Source: Methylocystis sp. (GTDB lineage: Bacteria; Pseudomonadota; Alphaproteobacteria; Rhizobiales; Beijerinckiaceae). Taken from it: a stretch of 64,000 nt of DNA. The notes beneath the pieces were generated by a model. It searched no databases. It saw only the letters and a list, made by a program, of their open reading frames with translations, and was not told the DNA's origin. Every line of letters begins with the position of its first letter. The first letter of the stretch is position 1. The position numbers and the translations under genes are program-made. This document shows, piece by piece, positions 25,580-35,705 of this stretch. The stretch covers positions 1-64,000 of the forward strand of contig JALHNQ010000013.1 of the NCBI GenBank assembly GCA_022843405.1, in the 5' to 3' direction.

Positions 25580-25948
25580 ATGTCGACCAGCGCTCGTCGT
25601 TCTTTCGGCCCGGTTTTTCTCGCCGCTTTTCTCATCGCGGCAGGCGGCGGCGTCGCTTCGGCCCAGCAGTTCGACCCAAACGCGCTCGACACGTCTGGAG
25701 CCGTCTCGACCGCGCCGAAGGCCAAAAAGGCTAAAGCGCAGCCGTCCCAGCGCACTGGCGCTCAACAGCAGCAGCAACAGGGCGGCGGCGACCGCCAGTT
25801 CGGCGAGCTGGAGGGCTGGTCTCCGGGCAAAGCGCCGCCGGGAAAAGAAGGAAAACAGAAGGAAGCCGGACAGCCGAACTCGCCCGAAGGCAAAATGCCG
25901 ATCGGCATGTCGCCATCCGGGAACATGTCGGTCGGCCTTCCTTTCTAA
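25580..25948 (+). CDS. Small exported Gln/Gly/Lys-rich protein, unknown function
   Basis: A 122-residue precursor from ATG 25580 (MSTSARRSFGPVFLAAFLIA), with GGAG nine bases upstream; an ATG at 25565 lacks a ribosome site. The signal peptide probably ends GGGVASA-QQF. The mature part is hydrophilic and disordered in character, with a Gln run, GGGDRQFGELEGWSPGKAPP and repeated KxxxG/PxG motifs, ending IGMSPSGNMSVGLPF. No family recognised. It lies between sdhB and asd on the same strand. A periplasmic location is inferred. Confidence 0.7.
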   Translation: MSTSARRSFGPVFLAAFLIAAGGGVASAQQFDPNALDTSGAVSTAPKAKKAKAQPSQRTGAQQQQQQGGGDRQFGELEGWSPGKAPPGKEGKQKEAGQPNSPEGKMPIGMSPSGNMSVGLPF

Positions 25949-25984
25949 AACTGGAGACGCCGGATCGCCGGCTGGAGTTCAATA

Positions 25985-27019
25985 ATGGCGTATAAGGTTG
26001 CGGTCGTCGGCGCCACGGGCAATGTGGGCCGCGAGATGCTGGATATTCTCGCCGAGCGCCGCTTTCCGGTCTCGGAAGTCGTTGCGCTGGCGTCGTCGCG
26101 TTCGATCGGCACGGAAGTCTCCTTCGGCGACCGGACGCTGAAGTGCAAGGCGCTCGATTCTTACGATTTCTCCGACGTCGACATTTGTCTGATGTCGGCG
26201 GGCGGTGCGGTCGCCAAGGAATGGGCGCCCAGGATCGGCGCGCAGGGCTGCGTCGTCATCGACAATTCTTCGGCCTGGCGCATGGACCCTGACGTCCCGT
26301 TGGTGGTGCCCGAGGTGAACGCCGGCGCCGCCGCGGGTTTCGCCAAGAAGAACATCATCGCGAACCCCAACTGCTCGACCGCGCAACTTGTCGTCGCGCT
26401 GAAGCCGCTGCATGACGCGGCGAAGATCAGGCGCGTCGTGGTTTCGACCTATCAGTCGGTTTCCGGCGCCGGCAAGGAAGGAATGGACGAGCTCTTCGCG
26501 CAAACCCGCTCGGTCTTCGTCTCCGATCCGGTCGAAGCGAAGAAGTTTCCGAGGCGCATCGCCTTCAATCTCATTCCGCAGATCGACGTCTTCATGGAGG
26601 ACGGCTTCACCAAGGAAGAGTGGAAGATGGTCGTGGAGACGAAGAAGATTTTGGATCCCAAGATCAAGCTCGTCGCGACCTGCGTGCGCGTGCCGGTGTT
26701 CATCGGCCATTCGGAAGCGGTGAACATCGAATTCGAAAAGCCGATCTCCGCCGACGAAGCGCGCGACATTTTGCGCGAGGCGCCGGGCGTGCTGGTGATC
26801 GATAAGCACGAGCCGGGCGGCTATATCACGCCGCATGAGGCGGCGGGCGAAGACGCGACCTATGTCTCGCGCATCCGTACCGACCCGACCGTCGACAATG
26901 GTCTCGTGCTCTGGTGCGTCAGCGACAATCTGCGTAAGGGCGCCGCGCTCAACGCCGTGCAGATCGCGGAGGTGCTGATGAACCGCAAGCTGCTGGCGCC
27001 GAAGAAGAAGGCGGCTTAA
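25985..27019 (+). CDS. asd: Aspartate-semialdehyde dehydrogenase
   Basis: It reduces aspartyl-phosphate to aspartate semialdehyde with NADPH, feeding lysine/diaminopimelate, threonine and methionine synthesis. It has 344 residues. KVAVVGATGNVGREMLDIL is the NADP-binding loop; IPNPNCST-type catalytic block IANPNCSTAQLVVAL (nucleophilic Cys) and STYQSVSGAGKEGMDEL are intact. RVPVFIGHSEAVNIEF carries the catalytic Arg and His. GGAG precedes the ATG. It is a single gene, convergent with lolA. Confidence 0.97.
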   Translation: MAYKVAVVGATGNVGREMLDILAERRFPVSEVVALASSRSIGTEVSFGDRTLKCKALDSYDFSDVDICLMSAGGAVAKEWAPRIGAQGCVVIDNSSAWRMDPDVPLVVPEVNAGAAAGFAKKNIIANPNCSTAQLVVALKPLHDAAKIRRVVVSTYQSVSGAGKEGMDELFAQTRSVFVSDPVEAKKFPRRIAFNLIPQIDVFMEDGFTKEEWKMVVETKKILDPKIKLVATCVRVPVFIGHSEAVNIEFEKPISADEARDILREAPGVLVIDKHEPGGYITPHEAAGEDATYVSRIRTDPTVDNGLVLWCVSDNLRKGAALNAVQIAEVLMNRKLLAPKKKAA

Positions 27020-27199
27020 CCGCAAGTTCGGCCGCTTAGACGGCGCGCAGCGCAACGCCCCGCCACGGGCGGCAAACGCCGTTTCGCGGCGGATAGGCCA
27101 GCGCAAGCGTGATCACGCCTGCCCAATCCCGACCCTGCGGCGCCAAGCGCCGGCGCGAAATAAGGGATCGCGGTCGAAATCGCGTCCGGCGACGACAGC

Positions 27200-28108
27200 C
27201 TATTTGTTGATCTTGAACAGCGCGGCGTCCGGAATTTTCGCCTGGTCGATGTTAAAGAGCGAGATCAGCGTCTCGTACCCTTGCGGGTCGCTCACCTGCC
27301 ACTGCTTCAATTTGAAGCTCTTGGGATCGAAGATCAGACGCACATGCGAGGTGCCGCCGAAGGTCGCCTTGTCCTCAATGAAGATCGTGACGCCCAAGTC
27401 CTCAACCTTCACATCCTCTACGGTCACGTCCTTTTCGAGGTCGATCTTATCCTTCATCAGGAATTTGAGCGGCGTCTGGGTGATGAAATAGAGGTCCTGA
27501 GTGTTAAGCTTGCGGTCGCGCACCGCGACCTGGGCGCCATCGGCGACGACCTCCATCGTCGCAGGCTGGGCATATTCGAAACGAACCCGGCCGGCGCGCT
27601 GCACATGCAGCCTGCCTTCGGAGCGCTTGCCGTCGCCGCCGATCTGCACGAAATCGGCCGTCATCACCGGCGAAGCGTTAAAAAAAGCGTTGGCGCGCTT
27701 GAGCGCCTCGGCGCGGCTCAGGGGCGGCTCGGGCGCGGCCGCCGGCGCAGGCAAGATATTCACGGCGCCGGAAGGGGCCGTAGTTGGCGCGGGCGCCTGC
27801 GCGGCCGGCTTTGCGCCCTTCTGGGCGGCCGCGTCGGCAGGCTTCGCCTCGCCGGGCTTGGCGTCGACAGGCTTGGCGTCGACGGCCTTCCCGTCAGCAG
27901 GCTTGGCCTCGGCCGATTTGGACTTGCCCTCTGCGACCTTACCCTCTGCGACCTTGGCCTCACCTGGTTTCGCCTCGATGGCCCCGCTGTCGACGGCCGC
28001 GGGCGCGCTTGTTTGGGACGGCCGCGCGGCGCGCGCGACATTTGCGGCGGCGGCCGGGACGGCGAAGGAAAGCGCGGCGATCAGTGCGGCGAGGGAGGCA
28101 TATTTCAC
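27200..28108 (-). CDS. lolA: LolA-like outer-membrane lipoprotein carrier with long repetitive linker
   Basis: LolA-fold periplasmic proteins ferry lipoproteins from LolCDE to the outer membrane. About 302 residues from a GTG start at 28108 (VKYASLAALIAALSFAVPAA); longer frames into ftsK are shadows. After the signal peptide comes a roughly 100-residue Ala/Lys/Pro linker with imperfect AKPxEAK/xEGK repeats. The LolA domain follows from about residue 125: RANAFFNASPVMTADFVQIG, GRLHVQRAGRVRFEY, ITQTPLKFLMKDKIDLEKDV, TSHVRLIFDPKSFKLKQWQV. It lies directly downstream of ftsK, the usual alphaproteobacterial order. The linker is unusual for LolA. Confidence 0.85.
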   Translation of the reverse strand: MKYASLAALIAALSFAVPAAAANVARAARPSQTSAPAAVDSGAIEAKPGEAKVAEGKVAEGKSKSAEAKPADGKAVDAKPVDAKPGEAKPADAAAQKGAKPAAQAPAPTTAPSGAVNILPAPAAAPEPPLSRAEALKRANAFFNASPVMTADFVQIGGDGKRSEGRLHVQRAGRVRFEYAQPATMEVVADGAQVAVRDRKLNTQDLYFITQTPLKFLMKDKIDLEKDVTVEDVKVEDLGVTIFIEDKATFGGTSHVRLIFDPKSFKLKQWQVSDPQGYETLISLFNIDQAKIPDAALFKINK

Positions 28109-28178
28109 GGCGGGTTCCGACTCAGAGAGGCTGGCTGCCGTCTTGCTAGCATAAATTGGCGGAAATGGGGGCGAGGCC

Positions 28179-30647
28179 TTATTCCGCCGCCGCGATGTCG
28201 AAGGCGCCGCGGTCGATTCCGCCGCCGACCAAAATCTCGCGCTTGCCGGCGTGATTGGGGGCGGAGACGACGCCTTCCTGCTCCATGCGTTCGACGAGCG
28301 AAGCGGCTTTGTTGTAGCCGACCGAGAGGCGGCGCTGGATGTAGCTTGTCGAACACTTCTTGTCGCGCAGCACGATATTAACGGCGCGGTCGTAGAGGTC
28401 GCCGCCTTCTTCGGAGTCCATCGAGCCGGGCAGGGGGGCTTCGCCATCCTCGCCGGCGTCGTCCTCGGCGGTGATGGCGTCGAGATATTGCGGCGCGCCC
28501 TGAGTCTTTACATGGGCGACGATGTCCTCGACCTCGCGATCCGACACGAAAGGCCCGTGCACGCGCGAAATACGGCCGCCGCCGGCCATGTAAAGCATGT
28601 CGCCCTGGCCGAGAAGCTGCTCGGCGCCTTGCTCGCCTAGAATTGTGCGGCTGTCGATCTTGGACGTGACCTGGAAGGAGATGCGCGTCGGGAAATTGGC
28701 CTTGATCGTGCCGGTGATCACGTCGACCGAGGGGCGTTGCGTCGCCATGATCAGATGGATGCCGGCGGCGCGCGCCATCTGCGCCAGTCTCTGGATCGCG
28801 CCCTCGATGTCCTTGCCGGCGACGAGCATGAGATCGGCCATCTCATCGACGATGACGACGATATAGGGCAGCGTCGTCAGCGACATTTCCTCATGTTCGA
28901 AGATCGCCTCGCCGGTCTCGCGGTCGAACCCGGTCTGCACGGTGCGGGTGATCGTCTCGCCTTTCTTTTGCGCCTCGGCGACGCGGGCGTTGTAGCCGTC
29001 GATGTTGCGCACGCCGAGCTTCGACATTTTCTTGTAGCGGTCCTCCATCTCGCGCACCGCCCATTTGAGCGCGACCACCGCCTTTTTCGGGTCGGTGACG
29101 ACGGGCGTCAGCAGATGGGGGATATTGTCGTAGACGGAGAGCTCCAGCATTTTCGGATCGACCATGATGAGCCGGCACTCTTCGGGCTTTAAGCGATAGA
29201 GCAGCGACAGGATCATGGTGTTGATCGCGACCGACTTGCCGGAACCGGTCGTGCCGGCGACCAGCAAATGCGGCATGCGCGCGAGATCGACGATCACCGG
29301 CTCGCCGCCGATGGTCTTGCCGAGCGCGATGGCGAGCTTGTGGTTGGAGCGGGCGAAATCCTCGCAGGCGATCAGTTCGCGCAGGAAGACCATCTCGCGG
29401 CGCTGATTGGGGAGTTCGATGCCGATGGCGTTGCGGCCGGAGACGACCGCGACGCGGGCCGAGACCGCCGACATCGAGCGCGCGATGTCGTCGGCGAGGC
29501 CGATGACGCGCGAACTCTTGATGCCGGGCGCCGGCTCCAATTCATAAAGCGTGACCACCGGCCCGGGGCGCACATTGATGATGTCGCCCTTAACGGAAAA
29601 ATCCTCGAGCACGCCCTCGAGCAGACGCGCATTCTGTTCCAGCGCCTCCTGCGGGAGCTTCACGCCGCTCGCCTGCTTCTTGGGCTCGGCGAGCAGGTTG
29701 AGCGGCGGCGCCTCATAGCGCGCGTTGAAACTAGGCTGCGCGGCGCGATTCGGGGCTCGCGTCCGCCGGGGCGCCGGCGGCGCAACCGCATCGGGTTCGT
29801 CGAGATTGCGGGCGCGCGCCGGCGCGTGCGCCGGATAGAGATCCTGCTCCTCGAAAGTCGGCTCGACGCGCGGGTAACGCGGCGGCGGCGGCCTGTCGGT
29901 CGTCCGCGGGCGCCGCCGCCAGAGTCTGCCGGCCGTCCGCGCCACCCACGCTTTCGACGCCAGCCCAAAATGGATCAGTGCGCCGAGCGAAATCAGCGCC
30001 ATGCCCGGCTCGCCGCCGGCGTCGTCGTCGTCGTCGGCGCCGGGACGGATGTTGACGTCATCTTCGGAGGATCGGCTGCGCATGTCGGCTTCGGATTCGA
30101 AGCCGAGACCCGCGGCGCCGGTCACGGTGAGGATGGCGACAAGAGCGGCGACGGCGCCGAACGCCGCCATCAGCACTCCCGAGCCGGCGAAGATTGTGCG
30201 CGGAACGGCAAGTATGGCGACGCCGGCGACGCCGCCGAGGCCGGTGGGGAGCGGCCAGCGATCGGTCGCTGGCAGCAGCGACGCGGTCGCGGCGGTCGCG
30301 AAGAGGCCGACGAGCCACAGGCCGACGCGGAGCAGAGCGCGACCGACCCGTCGACGTCGCATCAGACGCAAGCCTTGGGTCGCAATCGGCACAATGGCGG
30401 CGATGGCGCCGAAGCCGATAAGCTGCATCAGCAGATCGGAGACGACCGCGCCCGGCGGCCCGAGAAGATTGCGGACATGGCCCGATGTTGCGTGGTTGAA
30501 GGAGGGGTCGCGGGCCGACCAGCTGACCAGCGACAATGTCAGGGCGGCGGCGGTCACGACCAAGGAGACGCCGAGAAGCTCGGCCAGCCGCCGCGCAGTA
30601 AATTCGCGAAGCTGCTCGGTGAAGTGACCGGATGCATGGCTGCGCAT
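28179..30647 (-). CDS. ftsK: DNA translocase FtsK
   Basis: A septum-bound ATPase that pumps chromosome ends toward dif for XerCD resolution. It has 822 residues. Four N-terminal transmembrane helices lie within about residues 20-180. A Pro/Arg-rich linker follows (about 200-330). The RecA-like motor has [20 protein letters not shown] (Walker A) and [15 protein letters not shown] (Walker B). The C-terminal gamma winged helix contains [20 protein letters not shown] and [16 protein letters not shown], which reads KOPS. The C-terminal region is intact. It is upstream of lolA, and both are transcribed leftward. Confidence 0.97.
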   Translation of the reverse strand: MRSHASGHFTEQLREFTARRLAELLGVSLVVTAAALTLSLVSWSARDPSFNHATSGHVRNLLGPPGAVVSDLLMQLIGFGAIAAIVPIATQGLRLMRRRRVGRALLRVGLWLVGLFATAATASLLPATDRWPLPTGLGGVAGVAILAVPRTIFAGSGVLMAAFGAVAALVAILTVTGAAGLGFESEADMRSRSSEDDVNIRPGADDDDDAGGEPGMALISLGALIHFGLASKAWVARTAGRLWRRRPRTTDRPPPPRYPRVEPTFEEQDLYPAHAPARARNLDEPDAVAPPAPRRTRAPNRAAQPSFNARYEAPPLNLLAEPKKQASGVKLPQEALEQNARLLEGVLEDFSVKGDIINVRPGPVVTLYELEPAPGIKSSRVIGLADDIARSMSAVSARVAVVSGRNAIGIELPNQRREMVFLRELIACEDFARSNHKLAIALGKTIGGEPVIVDLARMPHLLVAGTTGSGKSVAINTMILSLLYRLKPEECRLIMVDPKMLELSVYDNIPHLLTPVVTDPKKAVVALKWAVREMEDRYKKMSKLGVRNIDGYNARVAEAQKKGETITRTVQTGFDRETGEAIFEHEEMSLTTLPYIVVIVDEMADLMLVAGKDIEGAIQRLAQMARAAGIHLIMATQRPSVDVITGTIKANFPTRISFQVTSKIDSRTILGEQGAEQLLGQGDMLYMAGGGRISRVHGPFVSDREVEDIVAHVKTQGAPQYLDAITAEDDAGEDGEAPLPGSMDSEEGGDLYDRAVNIVLRDKKCSTSYIQRRLSVGYNKAASLVERMEQEGVVSAPNHAGKREILVGGGIDRGAFDIAAAE

Positions 30648-30713
30648 GTGAGGAGAAGCCCCGCTTGATCGCGACGCCCGTGGCGCGCGGATGGGGGCAG
30701 CCTAGAAAACCTC

Positions 30714-30732
30714 GGTTAAGGCGCGCTTAACC
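30714..30732 (-). terminator. Possible weak terminator overlapping the end of the BrkB-like gene
   Basis: GGTTAAG and CTTAACC form a seven-pair inverted repeat across the stop codon of the reverse-strand gene, followed on that strand by GAGGTTTTC. The T-tract is short, so termination is uncertain. Confidence 0.35.
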
Positions 30733-31572
30733 CTGCTTTTTTGTGGCCTTGCCGCCCATTGCGACCGTCTGGTTGAGCTCAGCCCCATAGATGAGAATCG
30801 CCGCCAGCAGCTGGAGAAAGACGATCGCGATCATGATGGAGGCGAGACCCGCATAGGTCGAAATATAGCTGCCGGCGAATCTCGCGAGATAATTGCCGAA
30901 GCCGACGCCGAGCGCGATCGAGGCGATGAGCGTCAGCGCCAGGCCGGGCGCGATGAAGGCGACCCTGCGCCGCTCGGCTGGCAAGAATTTGTGGGCGGCG
31001 AAAAGCGCCATCGTGAGGACAGCGGTGGTGACGCCATAGCGCACCGGCCCATAGAGATGTTGCAGCTCATGGACGACGACAGGAACGTAACGCTCCGCGA
31101 TCGCCCGCGCGAGCGGGGCAAGAACCAGGAGAATGGCGATGGCGAGAAGGGATACGGCGCCAATAAAAACGAATAGGATCGATTCGAACCGCAGCAGCCA
31201 CCAGGCGCGTTGCTCGCGCGTATCATAGGCCCTGTTCAACGCGACGCGCAGCGCTTCGACTCCAGTTGCGGAAAAATAGATCGCGAACACGGCGCCGAAG
31301 GTCAGGAGTCCGCGATGCGGCTGCGTCAACACATTGTGGATTTCCCTCGAAATCGGCGCCGCGACGCTTTCCGGCCACGCCTCGAAAAGAAGCTTCGTCG
31401 CGGCGTCGGCTTCCGCATCCAGGCCGAAAAAGCCGGCAAGCGCGGTCAAAAAAATGAGAAAGGGAAAGAGCGACGTCAGAATCGACAGCGCGACATAGCT
31501 GGCGATCGCCCAACCATCGTCCTGGTTGAACTTGAGATAGGCGTCGTAAAGAATGCAAAATAATTTGCGCAT
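30727..31572 (-). CDS. YihY/BrkB-family inner-membrane protein
   Basis: A 281-residue polytopic protein with about six hydrophobic helices. Family blocks: DDGWAIASYVALSILTSLFP near the N-terminus, then GVEALRVALNRAYDTREQRA, and YISTYAGLASIMIAIVFLQL followed by YGAELN at the C-terminus, all characteristic of YihY/BrkB (once misannotated as ribonuclease BN). The biochemical role is unsettled; transport or membrane-associated functions have been proposed. It ends 80 bases before ftsK on the same strand and diverges from the LprI-like gene. Confidence 0.9.
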   Translation of the reverse strand: MRKLFCILYDAYLKFNQDDGWAIASYVALSILTSLFPFLIFLTALAGFFGLDAEADAATKLLFEAWPESVAAPISREIHNVLTQPHRGLLTFGAVFAIYFSATGVEALRVALNRAYDTREQRAWWLLRFESILFVFIGAVSLLAIAILLVLAPLARAIAERYVPVVVHELQHLYGPVRYGVTTAVLTMALFAAHKFLPAERRRVAFIAPGLALTLIASIALGVGFGNYLARFAGSYISTYAGLASIMIAIVFLQLLAAILIYGAELNQTVAMGGKATKKQG

Positions 31573-31630
31573 GTCCGACCCATGATAGCGTTTTCAACCC
31601 CAATAGCGACGGCGCAAAGGAGATCCGCCG

Positions 31631-32044
31631 ATGAGAAGCCTTCCTTTAACGCGCTTAAGCGCCCTCGCCGCAGCCTTTGCGGCTCTTCTATACGGGCCGA
31701 GCTTGACGCTCGCGAAGGACTGCGGCGGTCGCGGCTCTCAGACCGACATGAATCTGTGCGAGGGCGACAATTTCAAGCAGGCCGACGCGAAACTCAACGC
31801 CGTCTACGCCAAGCTGATGAAAAAGATCAGCGCCGACGGACAGCCAAAACTCCGGGACGCGCAAAAATCCTGGATCGCCTACCGGGATGCGGAATGCGCC
31901 TTTGAGACGCTGGGGACGATCGACGGCAGCATTCACAGCACGGTCGTGGCGCAATGTCTTGCGGATTTGACCGAGCAGCAAACGAAACGGCTGCAGCATC
32001 AGCTGACCTGCCAGGAAGGGGATCTTTCCTGCGGCGGCCAGTAG
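31631..32044 (+). CDS. LprI-like (DUF1311) secreted protein
   Basis: A 137-residue precursor with signal peptide MRSLPLTRLSALAAAFAALL ending near SLTLA-KDC. The mature part has the DUF1311/LprI pattern: SQTDMNLCEGDNFKQADAKL, NAVYAKLM, LRDAQKSWIAYRDAECAF, then CLADLTEQQTKRL. Conserved cysteines at the usual spacing suggest disulfides and a periplasmic location. Family members include a lysozyme inhibitor, but most DUF1311 proteins are uncharacterised, so inhibition of lysozyme is only a possibility. It is convergent with uvrC. Confidence 0.88.
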   Translation: MRSLPLTRLSALAAAFAALLYGPSLTLAKDCGGRGSQTDMNLCEGDNFKQADAKLNAVYAKLMKKISADGQPKLRDAQKSWIAYRDAECAFETLGTIDGSIHSTVVAQCLADLTEQQTKRLQHQLTCQEGDLSCGGQ

Positions 32045-32072
32045 GGCGCCGTTCATCGGCAATTGACGTGCG

Positions 32073-34061
32073 CTATTCGCGCTGGAAATGCTCATAGACC
32101 AGCCGCGCCGTCGCCTTGTTGACGCCGGGGACCTTCTCCAGGTCCGAGAGCGCCGCTTTCGATACCGCCTTCGCCGAGCCAAAGGCGAGAAGCAACGCGC
32201 GTTTGCGCGCTGGGCCGACGCCGGCGATTTCGTCGAGCGGATTCTTGGTGAATTCCTTTTTGCGCCGCGCGCGATGCGTTCCGATCGCGAAGCGATGCGC
32301 CTCGTCGCGCAGCCGCTGAACGAAATAAAGCGCCGGATCGTGCGGCGGCAGGCGGAATGGCTCGTGACCTTCGACGAAGAAGGTTTCGCGGCCGGCATTG
32401 CGATCCGCGCCCTTGGCGATCGACGCGATGGCGACGCCCTCGACTCCAAGCTCGCGCAAGACGTCCCGCGCGACTTCGAATTGCCCGCGTCCGCCGTCGA
32501 TCAAAATGAGATCAGGCGTGGCCGGGAAGGCGTCGCTGTCCTGTTCCTTTTCGCCTTCCTTGGCGAGCCGCGCGAACCGGCGCGTCAGCGTCTCGCGCAT
32601 CATGCCGAAATCGTCGCCGGGCGTAATGTCGGCGCTACGGATGTTGAAGGTTCGGTAGTGCGCCTTCATGAACCCGGCGGGACCCGCAACGATCATCGCG
32701 CCGATCGCCTGCGCGCCGCCGATATGAGAATTGTCGTAAACCTCGATGCGTCGCGGGACCGAGGCGAGACCAAAGGCCTGGCCGAGCGCCGCGAGCAGGC
32801 GCTGCTGGCTCGCGTCCTCGGCGAGCTTGCGGCCGAGCGCTTGCCGCGCGTTCTGGAGCGCGTGCTCGACCAGTTCGCGCTTCTCGCCGCGCTGTGGCGC
32901 GAGCAGTTCGACGCGGCGGCCAAGCCGCGCGGTCAACGCCTCTTCAAGCAGCGCGTCGTCCTCGATCGGATGAGAGAGAAAGACGCAGCGCGCGGAAGGA
33001 TGCTCCTGATAGAACTGCGCCAAAAAGGCGTCGAGGACTTCAGACTCGGAGAGCGTCGCGTCGGCGCGCGGGAAGTAGGAGCGATTGCCCCAGTTCTGAT
33101 AGGCGCGAAAGAAGAAGGCCTCGATGCAGAAGCGCCCGGCATCCTTGGCGATGGCGAAGACGTCGGCTTCCTCGACGCCGCGCGGATTGATCCCCTGCGC
33201 GCCCTGAACCGCGGACAGCGCCGAGATGCGATCGCGCAGCCGGGCCGCGCGTTCGAATTCCAGTCGCTCGGAGGCTGCGGTCATCTCGCGCGCCAGCTGT
33301 TCGCGCACATTGCGACTTTTGCCGGAGAGAAAATCCCGCGCTTCGCGCACAAGCTCGGCGTAATCATCCATCGAGATTTCGCCGGTGCAGGGGCCTGAGC
33401 AGCGTTTGATCTGGTAGAGCAGGCAAGGGCGCGTGCGATTGTCATAAAAGCTTTGCGTGCAGGATCGCAGGAGAAAGGCGCGCTCCAGCGCGTTCAAGGC
33501 GCGATTGACCGCCCAGACGCTGGCGAAGGGGCCGAAATAGTCTCCCTTGCGAACGCGGGCGCCGCGGTGCTTCAAAATCTGCGGCGCGTCGTGATCCTTG
33601 GCGATCAGAATATAGGGGAAGGATTTGTCGTCGCGCATCAGCACGTTGAAGCGCGGCTTCATCTGCTTGATGAGATTCGCTTCCAAGAGCAGCGCATCGG
33701 TTTCGGTCTCGACCGAGATGAACATCATCGTGGTGGTCGCCGAAATCATCCGCGCGATGCGGTTCACATGACCCGCGAGGCGCGTATAGCTCGCGACCCG
33801 CTTGCGCACGTTCTTCGCCTTGCCGACATAGAGCACCTCGCCGTTTTCAGCGATCATGCGATAGACGCCGGGACCGTTCGGCGCGTGGCGCCAATGTTTC
33901 TTGATGACGTCGACGCCGCGCTTGACGCTTTCGGGAGTCTGCGGTGTATCGACGGTCTCGTCGGCAGCCTCCGACTCCGCCTCGGCCAGCGTGTCGGCCA
34001 TGTCGAAGGCGTTGTCTTCCTGCGGCGGAAGATCGCGCGGATTTGTAAGCCGGGGCGTCAT
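32073..34061 (-). CDS. uvrC: Excinuclease ABC subunit C
   Basis: It makes the dual incisions of nucleotide excision repair with UvrB. About 662 residues from ATG 34061 ([14 protein letters not shown]), which has an AGG-type site; a frame from 34124 and an ATG at 34001 are alternatives. The GIY-YIG nuclease is [37 protein letters not shown] is the Cys-rich block. A UVR segment follows ([20 protein letters not shown]). The RNase H-like C-terminal nuclease has [20 protein letters not shown] and [10 protein letters not shown], with a terminal helix-hairpin-helix pair ([20 protein letters not shown]). The N-terminus has an extra acidic extension of about 45 residues. Confidence 0.97.
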   Translation of the reverse strand: MTPRLTNPRDLPPQEDNAFDMADTLAEAESEAADETVDTPQTPESVKRGVDVIKKHWRHAPNGPGVYRMIAENGEVLYVGKAKNVRKRVASYTRLAGHVNRIARMISATTTMMFISVETETDALLLEANLIKQMKPRFNVLMRDDKSFPYILIAKDHDAPQILKHRGARVRKGDYFGPFASVWAVNRALNALERAFLLRSCTQSFYDNRTRPCLLYQIKRCSGPCTGEISMDDYAELVREARDFLSGKSRNVREQLAREMTAASERLEFERAARLRDRISALSAVQGAQGINPRGVEEADVFAIAKDAGRFCIEAFFFRAYQNWGNRSYFPRADATLSESEVLDAFLAQFYQEHPSARCVFLSHPIEDDALLEEALTARLGRRVELLAPQRGEKRELVEHALQNARQALGRKLAEDASQQRLLAALGQAFGLASVPRRIEVYDNSHIGGAQAIGAMIVAGPAGFMKAHYRTFNIRSADITPGDDFGMMRETLTRRFARLAKEGEKEQDSDAFPATPDLILIDGGRGQFEVARDVLRELGVEGVAIASIAKGADRNAGRETFFVEGHEPFRLPPHDPALYFVQRLRDEAHRFAIGTHRARRKKEFTKNPLDEIAGVGPARKRALLLAFGSAKAVSKAALSDLEKVPGVNKATARLVYEHFQRE

Positions 34062-34238
34062 CGACCTAGATTTATTCGCCGCAGGCGGCAATGGAAAGAG
34101 TCGCTCGACACGCGGCCGAAACAAAGACCTGTGCAGAATATCGACCCGCCCGGCGTTTGCGCGGCGCGTCGCCTTGCGCGCGCCAGAGCCTTTGGCCAGA
34201 CTCCTGCAAAGCTTGGGCTTCGACGATCAGGGGGCGGA

Positions 34239-35348
34239 ATGCACACGGCGAGGATCACAATTGGCTCGATCCTTTTTCCAGCGCTGGCGCTTGGGTTGGC
34301 CGCTGTCTTCACGTTGGGCGAACGCTGGGTCTCGCAGATTCCGGCGTCCATCAATTTCGTTCCGGCCAGCGTCGCGGCGGTATTATTGATCGGGACCGCC
34401 TTCGCCGCCCTGCAGCACGCCGAGATCATCGGCGCCAAGACCGGCGAGCCTTTTGGCACGCTCTTGCTCACCATCGCCGTGACCATTATCGAGGTCGCGA
34501 TCATGGCCTCCATGATCGAACATGGCGACGACAACCCGACCGAAGCGCGCGAGGCGGTCTTCTCCGCGATCATGATCGTCTGCAACGGTCTGGTCGGCCT
34601 CTGCCTGCTTCTCGGCGGCTTTCGTCACCACGAGCAGCAAGTAGAGCCGATGGCGACGAGCGCCTATCTCGCCATCCTCATCGCTCTTTCGGTTCTCACG
34701 CTCATTCTGCCCGATTATACGACGTCAAGCTACGGACCGACTCTGTCCTCGAGTCAGCTCGTTTTCGTCAGCGTTCTATCGGTGCTGCTTTACGGTACGT
34801 TTCTCTTCATTCAGACGGTGCGGCACCGATCCTATTTCATCGACGTGCATGTCGCCGCCGCTGGCCACGGCATGGCGAAGCCCTCGCGCGCCATGACGAT
34901 TTTCGCGGTCGTGGGACTTGGCGCCAGTTTGCTTGGCGTCTCTCTGCTCGCGGAGCGGGTCGTTCCGGGCCTTGAAGAGGGGCTTCGCTGGCTCGGCGTC
35001 GATGACGTGAACCGAGTGACCGGCGCGGCCGTGGCGATGCTGGTTCTGCTCCCGGAGTCCATGAACTCCATCAGAGCGGCGACGCGTAACGCGCTTCAAA
35101 CAAGCATCAACGGCGCGCTCGGCTCTGTCGTCGCGACGATCGGGCTCACGGTTCCGGCCGTGGCGCTCATGAGCCTTGCGACGCACCGGGAGATCAACTT
35201 CGGTCTTGAGAAGCGCGACGCCATGCTGCTCATGCTGACATTGCTGCTCAGCGTTGTGAGCTTTGGCGCCGGGCGCACCAATCTGCTGACCGGGCTCGTG
35301 CATCTCGTCGTTTTCGCGACATATGTTTTTCTGTTGTTCGAGCCCTAA
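34239..35348 (+). CDS. Calcium/cation:proton antiporter, ChaA/y4hA type
   Basis: A 369-residue membrane protein of the Ca2+/cation antiporter superfamily with about eleven helices. It contains two inverted alpha-repeats: TIIEVAIMASMIEHGDD with FSAIMIVCNGLVGLCLLLGG, and VLLPESMNSIRAATRNALQT with SINGALGSVVATIGLTVPAV, each supplying conserved acidic and Asn ion-binding residues. It resembles ionic transporter y4hA and ChaA. GGGGCGGA precedes the ATG at 34239; the long open frame upstream is the shadow of uvrC. It is divergent from uvrC. Confidence 0.9.
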   Translation: MHTARITIGSILFPALALGLAAVFTLGERWVSQIPASINFVPASVAAVLLIGTAFAALQHAEIIGAKTGEPFGTLLLTIAVTIIEVAIMASMIEHGDDNPTEAREAVFSAIMIVCNGLVGLCLLLGGFRHHEQQVEPMATSAYLAILIALSVLTLILPDYTTSSYGPTLSSSQLVFVSVLSVLLYGTFLFIQTVRHRSYFIDVHVAAAGHGMAKPSRAMTIFAVVGLGASLLGVSLLAERVVPGLEEGLRWLGVDDVNRVTGAAVAMLVLLPESMNSIRAATRNALQTSINGALGSVVATIGLTVPAVALMSLATHREINFGLEKRDAMLLMLTLLLSVVSFGAGRTNLLTGLVHLVVFATYVFLLFEP

Positions 35349-35368
35349 CTCTCACGCAAAGAGCGCCA

Positions 35369-35599
35369 ATGAAGGACGACAATCTTATCTTCTATCATGC
35401 GCCGCGCACGCGGTCCTCAGGCGTGCTGACTCTTCTTGAGGAACTCGACGTTCCATACGAGCTGCGCGCCTTGAACTTCCAGCTCGGCGAACAACGCCGG
35501 CTGAGCTGCTCACGATTCACGAGGCGGCGGCGGCAGGCAAATGATGCGTCTTCCCTCTCCCATCGGGAAAGGGTGGCCCGGCGAAGCCGGGTTGGGTGA
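35369..35599 (+). pseudogene. Truncated glutathione S-transferase N-terminal domain
   Basis: The first 47 or so codons read NLIFYHAPRTRSSGVLTLLE, then ELDVPYELRALNFQLGEQ, a thioredoxin-fold GST N-terminal domain. From about 35510 the frame turns Arg/Ser-rich and runs into a palindromic repeat, ending at 35599 with no glutathione-binding Ser block or C-terminal helical domain. A full GST is about 200 residues; this is 76. The sequence suggests loss of the rest of the gene at the repeat insertion or deletion point, with ung starting immediately beyond. Confidence 0.75.
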
Positions 35600-35685
35600 G
35601 GGGGAGCGCAGATCATATGCTCAATGCCCCTCATCCGTCGCGCTTCGCGCGCCACCTTCTCCCAAAGGGAGAAGGATTCGCGCAA
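35551..35685. repeat. Inverted pair of family-A palindromic repeats
   Basis: Copy 1 (35551-35616) contains CCCTCTCCC...GGGAAAGGG, a GGCCCGGCGAAGCCGGGTT hairpin and GGGTGAGGGGGA. Copy 2 (35626-35685) is inverted: GCCCCTCAT, CGCGCTTCGCGCG, and CCTTCTCCC...GGGAGAAGG. The pair overlaps the broken end of the GST fragment. Confidence 0.85.
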
Positions 35686-35705
35686 GACTTTTGCGCTGTC
35701 GAACT

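Noticed and set aside
27760..28154. Several long frames on both strands in the LolA linker
   Set aside because: Low-complexity repeats keep all frames open; only the reverse frame joining a signal peptide to the LolA domain is coherent.
33453..34238. N-terminal extension (262 residues) of the cation antiporter frame
   Set aside because: This part is antisense to uvrC and hydrophilic; the antiporter starts at the ATG at 34239 with a ribosome site.
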